Source: Sphingobacterium sp. CZ-UAM
Lineage (GTDB): Bacteria; Bacteroidota; Bacteroidia; Sphingobacteriales; Sphingobacteriaceae
DNA length: 64,000 nt
NCBI RefSeq assembly: GCF_002000245.1
Contig: NZ_MTCM01000002.1
Location: forward strand, 848,245 to 912,244
Reading direction: 5' to 3'
The position numbers were made by a program, and so were the translations under genes. The notes beneath the pieces are model-generated. The model saw only the letters and a list, made by a program, of their open reading frames with translations, made no database searches and had not been told where the DNA came from. Below, piece after piece: positions 62,440 through 64,000 of this stretch (positions within the stretch are counted from its first letter, which is position 1; each line of letters opens with the position of its first letter).

Positions 62440-62763
62440 TACGACAATGCTGTGGCAGAAAGGCTGAATGGTATCCTAAAAAGCGAATATCGAATATCTG
62501 AAACTTTTCCGAACTACAAAACGGCACTTGCACAGCTGGTCAAAGCAGTTTAAATATACAATCATTTTAGACCACATATGGCCTGCGACATGATATCTCC
62601 ACAGCAGGCACATCAGCAATGGCAGAACCATAAAGTTCCGAAGGTGTTTCAAAGACGTAGCCCTGAAGCTAAAAAGTCCCGCAGCAAAACTAGGGAAACT
62701 GTGGTCTGGGAAAGGACAAACGATAACAGTAAGAAAACGGACAATGACAAACATATCCAGTAG
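62440..62763 (+). pseudogene. IS3-family transposase remnant (C-terminal part)
   Basis: In one frame: DNAVAERLNGILKSEYRISE, then FPNYKTALAQLVKAV, an in-frame TAA at 62551-62553, and IYNHFRPHMACDMISPQQAHQQW. This is the C-terminal rve/integrase-core end of an IS3-group OrfB, interrupted by a nonsense codon and missing its first ~two thirds. Its Lys/Thr/Asn-rich tail runs to 62763. No terminal repeats were recognised. It is inactive. Confidence 0.75.
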
Positions 62764-62874
62764 AAAAAATAGGATGTAAAATCTATATAGTAATCTGTTC
62801 GGTAGATGTAAACCTATTTCAGTATAAGACAAAATCGGCTTTTTTCTACTCCGGTTCGGGTCTCGTTCGCCCCC

Positions 62875-63005
62875 GCTTCGCCCCCTGTTCGGAAATTCCC
62901 TATCCATTCTCTATCGTTTCCCTATCGTCCACCTATCTAAATGATAGGGAATGGATAGGGAAACGATAGGTAAAAGATAGGTGGAAGCCGAAGGAAGGGC
63001 GAAGC
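62875..63005. repeat. 131-bp interrupted palindrome with 4+4 phased 11-bp iterons
   Basis: CTATC-type units start at 62898, 62909, 62920 and 62931, then GATAGG units start at 62943, 62954, 62965 and 62976, exact 11-bp spacing in both arms. The units are mirror images about base 62940. Outer matches on the same centre are TTCGG/CCGAA (62888-62892 with 62988-62992) and GCTTCGCCC/GGGCGAAGC (62875-62883 with 62997-63005). It lies about 0.8 kb upstream of 16S rRNA. Likely a protein-binding array; protein unknown. Confidence 0.8.
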
Positions 63006-63330
63006 AGGTACGGACAGGTGACGGAGAAAGGCCGAACCCGCCGCCCTTCGGTTCGCCATTGCGCTAGGGGACCCGGCGAAAGCCCCTTTGCGGTCCGTGG
63101 TATCCCTGCCCGTACCGTATTCCCGGTACTATCCTCCCCCTTCCGGAGCCTTTCCTCCGGAGCGCCGTCTCCAATCCCGCCCCCAATCCCGCCGCAGATC
63201 CGGTACTAACCCACCATCTGTCTTTACCGACACCCCCTTCGCCGCTGTCGGCCCCCGCCGGAGCCTCACGGCCCCACTAGCCCCCCCTGCTGGGAAAAAC
63301 AATCCCCCACCGTTCCAGCCAGTTAGCAGA
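63006..63330. other. GC-rich non-coding block upstream of the rRNA promoters
   Basis: Clearly richer in G+C than the rest of the window. It contains a duplicated CAATCCCGCC (about 63171-63192), GTACCG/CGGTAC near 63112-63130 and other short hairpins. Open frames here come from the lack of stops in GC-rich DNA and do not look like proteins. Confidence 0.5.
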
Positions 63331-63357
63331 AAAATAAAAGAAATAAGAACAAAAAGC

Positions 63358-63389
63358 TTGGAAGTGATTATAAAAACTCCCTATCTTTG
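63358..63389 (+). promoter_or_regulatory. rRNA promoter P1
   Basis: TTGGAAGTG starting at 63358, about 20 bp spacer, then TATCTTTG at 63382-63389. It is preceded by an A-rich stretch (63330-63355), like an UP element. The box also overlaps CCCTATC, the unit of the iteron array upstream. Confidence 0.7.
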
Positions 63390-63540
63390 CACCACTCCGC
63401 AAGGGAGGGACGGTTGCCGCCAGAGCAGGCAGCCATGAAAAAAGAAAGGTTTAAGAGAGCCTGGCAGGATTTAAAATCCCGTTCAGCTTATTTTAAACGC
63501 GGAAATCAGAAAAGAGAAAAAGAAAAAAAAACTTCAAAAG

Positions 63541-63574
63541 TTTTTTGGAAGTTCAAAAAAGATTTCTACCTTTG
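63541..63574 (+). promoter_or_regulatory. rRNA promoter P2
   Basis: TTTTTTGGAAGTTC from 63541, 18 bp after TTGG, then TACCTTTG at 63567-63574. It resembles P1 closely (TTGGAAGT ... TAnCTTTGCA) and follows a similar A-rich tract. Confidence 0.7.
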
Positions 63575-63817
63575 CAGTCCCAACGGAAACGGAGGGAAAC
63601 AGAAAAAGATAAAGAGGGATGCAATGTCCATCGGAATAAAGCGGATACGGAAGTTGAAGCGCAAAAAGTTCTTTAAGAAAACACAATCATGTAGCGTGAC
63701 GAGTAGACAAACGAAAGTCATGAACAAATTCAAGAATTAGTTCAATTCGATCCAAGATCAGAGATATAAAAAAAGAATTCTGATTATGTAAATAGTTAGA
63801 ATCAAAAACTTCATTTT

Positions 63818-64000
<183 letters not shown>

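Noticed and set aside
63018..63740. Overlapping rightward ORFs before 16S rRNA
   Set aside because: They result from GC-rich or A-rich sequence in the rRNA promoter/leader region and contain the P1 and P2 boxes.

Overview
The window reads as Bacteroidota chromosome, most likely a Sphingobacterium or close relative. The 16S rRNA start at the right edge, promoters of the TTG-N~20-TAnnTTTG type, weak Shine-Dalgarno signals, many SPII lipoproteins, a TonB-dependent receptor with a carboxypeptidase-like N-terminal domain, 7TMR-DISM and LytTR signalling proteins, and FISUMP/fimbrillin-type surface proteins all fit this. The assignment rests on reading alone; no database was searched.

Layout: (1) 1-5.2 kb: edge of an MFS transporter, a tricorn-like periplasmic protease, and a lipid-anchored or membrane protein with a Cys-rich head. 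(2) 5.3-18.0 kb: an integrative island of about 12.6 kb inserted in the anticodon loop of tRNA-Lys(CTT). It carries a tyrosine recombinase at its right end. Its cargo is a membrane protein next to a PD-(D/E)XK nuclease - P-loop ATPase - S1 fusion (a candidate defence system), a RadC/JAB protein, a degenerate SF2 helicase, several orphan proteins, and unusually many structured non-coding segments. (3) 18.0-27.4 kb: accessory genes, namely a FISUMP lipoprotein with its small leader protein, a TetA-like transporter with a probable frameshift, an AraC regulator, and an ECF sigma / membrane protein / serine hydrolase operon. (4) 27.6-33.0 kb: a signalling cluster with a LuxI-like acyltransferase, a methyltransferase, a 7TMR-DISM histidine kinase, a receiver-kinase hybrid and a convergent stand-alone receiver. 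(5) 33.5-45.3 kb: LytTR regulators, a frameshifted CPBP protease, exported proteins, a LytS/LytR pair, a TonB-dependent receptor and metabolic enzymes. (6) 45.5-53.0 kb: housekeeping genes (HU, TPR protein, COX24-like mini-protein, RNase G, MiaA, an oxidoreductase, peptide deformylase, a TRIC channel). (7) 53.0-62.2 kb: a tight six-gene operon around polyphosphate kinase, headed by an HD-PycTM fusion. (8) 62.4-64.0 kb: an IS3 remnant, a striking palindromic array of 11-bp iterons, a GC-rich block, two tandem rRNA promoters and the start of 16S rRNA.

The strongest candidates for undescribed biology are: the island's nuclease-ATPase-S1 locus with a ~350-nt structured, terminator-ended RNA (or oriT-like) region just upstream; the island's repeated hairpins with a conserved loop; replacement of the promoter and 5' half of tRNA-Lys by the island's own copy; the acyltransferase/methyltransferase/7TMR-DISM signalling operon; and the 4+4 iteron palindrome upstream of the rRNA operon.
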